DNA of 17,372 nt from JAVBOW01 sp031551595 (GTDB lineage Bacteria > Bacteroidota > Bacteroidia > Bacteroidales > Rikenellaceae): NCBI GenBank assembly GCA_031551595.1, contig JAVBNK010000185.1:1-17372 (forward strand), in the 5' to 3' direction. Position 1 is the first letter of the stretch; the number at the start of each line of letters is the position of its first letter. Positions 15,890 through 17,372 of this stretch are shown here, one piece after another. The notes under the pieces were generated by a model. That model made no database searches and was not told the origin of the DNA. It saw only the letters and a program-made list of their open reading frames with translations. The position numbers and the translations under genes are program-made.

Positions 15890-17341
15890 ATGAGTGAGCA
15901 GGCAACAAATAGGATATTGGACGAGATCACCGGGCAGGATTACCAGTACGGGTTCGTGACCGACGTGCAGACGGACCTGATCCCGCGGGGTCTGAACGAG
16001 GATGTGGTGCGCCTGATCTCATCCAAGAAGGGGGAACCGCAATGGATGCTCGACCGGCGGCTAAAGGCGTTTGCGCATTGGAAGACGCTGTCGATGCCCA
16101 CGTGGGCGCATCTGAATATTCCTCCGATCGACTACCAGGATATTATTTATTACGCTGCGCCGCGCACCACGCCCAGGTATGAAAGCCTGGACGAGGTGGA
16201 CCCGGAAGTGCGCAAGACCTTCGAGAAGCTGGGCATTCCGCTGGAGGAGCAGATGATGCTGGCGGGGGTTGCGGTGGATGCGGTGATGGACTCGGTGTCG
16301 GTCAAGACGACCTTCAAGGAAACGCTGGCCGAGAAGGGTATTATATTTTGCTCGATGAGCGAGGCCGTGCGCGATTATCCGGAATTGATACAGAAATATT
16401 TGGGCAGCGTGGTGCCGCATACGGACAACTTCTTTTCGGCGCTGAACGCGGCGGTGTTTTCGGACGGCTCGTTCTGCTATATCCCGAAGGGGGTGCACTG
16501 CCCGATGGAACTGAGCACTTATTTTCGGATCAACGCGGCGGGCACGGGACAATTCGAACGCACGCTGATCGTGGCCGACGAGGGGGCGTATGTGAGCTAC
16601 CTGGAAGGATGTACGGCTCCGCAGCGCGATGAGAACCAGCTGCATGCGGCCGTGGTGGAGATCGTGGTGATGCGGGATGCCGAGGTGAAATATTCGACGG
16701 TGCAGAACTGGTATCCGGGCGATAAGAACGGCCGGGGCGGGGTGTATAACTTCGTGACCAAGCGGGGGATATGCAAGGGCGACAATTCGCGCCTTTCATG
16801 GACGCAGGTCGAAACGGGCTCGGCGATCACGTGGAAATACCCGAGTTGCATCTTGGCGGGGGACAACAGCGTAGGCGAGTTTTACTCGGTGGCGCTGACC
16901 AACAACCACCAGCAGGCCGATACGGGCACGAAGATGATCCACCTGGGCCGTAACACCCGCAGCCGGATCGTGTCGAAGGGCATTTCGGCGGGAGTGAGCC
17001 AGAACAGCTACCGCGGCCTGGTGAAGGTGGCGCGGAAGGCCGTGGGCGCACGGAATTATTCGCAGTGCGACTCCCTGCTGATCGGCGACCGGTGCGGCGC
17101 CCATACGTTCCCGTATATCGATGTGGAGCATCCGGGGGCGGTGGTCGAGCATGAGGCGACGACTTCGAAGATCAGCGAGGACCAGTTGTTCTACTGCAAC
17201 CAACGCGGCCTTTCCACGGAGGATGCCGTGGGATTGATCGTGAACGGCTACGCCCGCGAGGTGCTGAACAAGCTGCCGATGGAGTTTGCGGTCGAGGCGC
17301 AGAAACTGTTGTCGTTGTCGCTCGAGGGCAGCGTTGGCTAG
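15890..17341 (+). CDS. sufB: Fe-S cluster assembly scaffold SufB
   Basis: This is a cytoplasmic scaffold subunit of the SufBCD complex that builds iron-sulfur clusters with sulfur from SufS. It is 483 aa, close to E. coli SufB (495). The beta-helix core carries YLEGCTAPQRDENQLHAAVVE, with C241 equivalent to the sulfur-accepting Cys254 of E. coli. NYSQCDSLLIGDRCGAHTFPY has C393 (Cys405), and H421-E422 matches the cluster-site His433-Glu434. The SNNSVGEFYSV-type region and QADTGTKMIHLG are also typical. Length and the QCDS motif separate it from SufD. I chose ATG 15890; an in-frame GTG at 15863 lies inside the leader hairpin. The gene ends 31 bp before the window edge; sufC and sufD usually follow but would be outside. 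Confidence 0.97.
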   Translation: MSEQATNRILDEITGQDYQYGFVTDVQTDLIPRGLNEDVVRLISSKKGEPQWMLDRRLKAFAHWKTLSMPTWAHLNIPPIDYQDIIYYAAPRTTPRYESLDEVDPEVRKTFEKLGIPLEEQMMLAGVAVDAVMDSVSVKTTFKETLAEKGIIFCSMSEAVRDYPELIQKYLGSVVPHTDNFFSALNAAVFSDGSFCYIPKGVHCPMELSTYFRINAAGTGQFERTLIVADEGAYVSYLEGCTAPQRDENQLHAAVVEIVVMRDAEVKYSTVQNWYPGDKNGRGGVYNFVTKRGICKGDNSRLSWTQVETGSAITWKYPSCILAGDNSVGEFYSVALTNNHQQADTGTKMIHLGRNTRSRIVSKGISAGVSQNSYRGLVKVARKAVGARNYSQCDSLLIGDRCGAHTFPYIDVEHPGAVVEHEATTSKISEDQLFYCNQRGLSTEDAVGLIVNGYAREVLNKLPMEFAVEAQKLLSLSLEGSVG

Positions 17342-17372
17342 GTGTCTGCAGCCACTCCGGGTTGGCAGGAAC

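Noticed and set aside
17342..17372. Start of another gene after sufB
   Set aside because: Only 31 bases remain and no start codon with a useful frame can be judged.

Overview
The window holds ten protein-coding loci, all on the + strand and tightly packed. The sequence is GC-rich (roughly 60% by eye). It looks like a Bacteroidota chromosome, most likely order Bacteroidales and Alistipes/Rikenellaceae-like. The reasons are: a FtsK Walker A of the GATGQGKS type, a ParC with the HPHGDASIGD form of the helix-4 motif, gyrA followed directly by a secreted TPR protein, promoter -7 boxes of the Bacteroidota form TAnnTTTG, and few clear Shine-Dalgarno sites. The genus is an inference from gene content and GC; no marker RNA is present.

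Layout. (1) 10-7160 looks like one transcription unit: parC (topoisomerase IV subunit A), aroK (shikimate kinase, 3 nt later), and purL (FGAM synthase, ATGA overlap with the aroK stop). aroK carries an in-frame TGA at codon 107, so it is broken as sequenced, although the frame continues intact to the usual family length. (2) 7161-7253 is a short gap with a nested hairpin. (3) 7254-8305 is a small zinc-ribbon protein overlapping murI (glutamate racemase) by one base. (4) 8332-11658 is ftsK (DNA translocase) followed by a LolA-like lipoprotein carrier, an order that also exists in E. coli. A perfect TAnnTTTG lies so close to the ftsK start that the mRNA would be nearly leaderless. (5) 11685-11850 contains a 15-bp-stem intrinsic terminator whose T tract merges into the -33 element of a gyrA promoter, followed by a ~90-nt leader. 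(6) 11851-15775 is gyrA and a secreted TPR protein, ending in a hairpin terminator. (7) 15890-17341 is sufB (Fe-S scaffold), preceded by an AT palindrome and a leader hairpin.

Theme. The content is core housekeeping: chromosome topology and segregation (ParC, FtsK, GyrA), wall precursor synthesis (MurI), purine and aromatic biosynthesis (PurL, AroK), envelope lipoprotein transport (LolA-like) and Fe-S assembly (SufB). I see no mobile element, CRISPR array, tRNA, rRNA or defence locus. The points most worth a second look are the nonsense codon inside aroK and the ParC C terminus, which ends in QLDLF, an exact match to the consensus beta-sliding-clamp binding pentapeptide, at the tip of a long Pro/Glu-rich tail.
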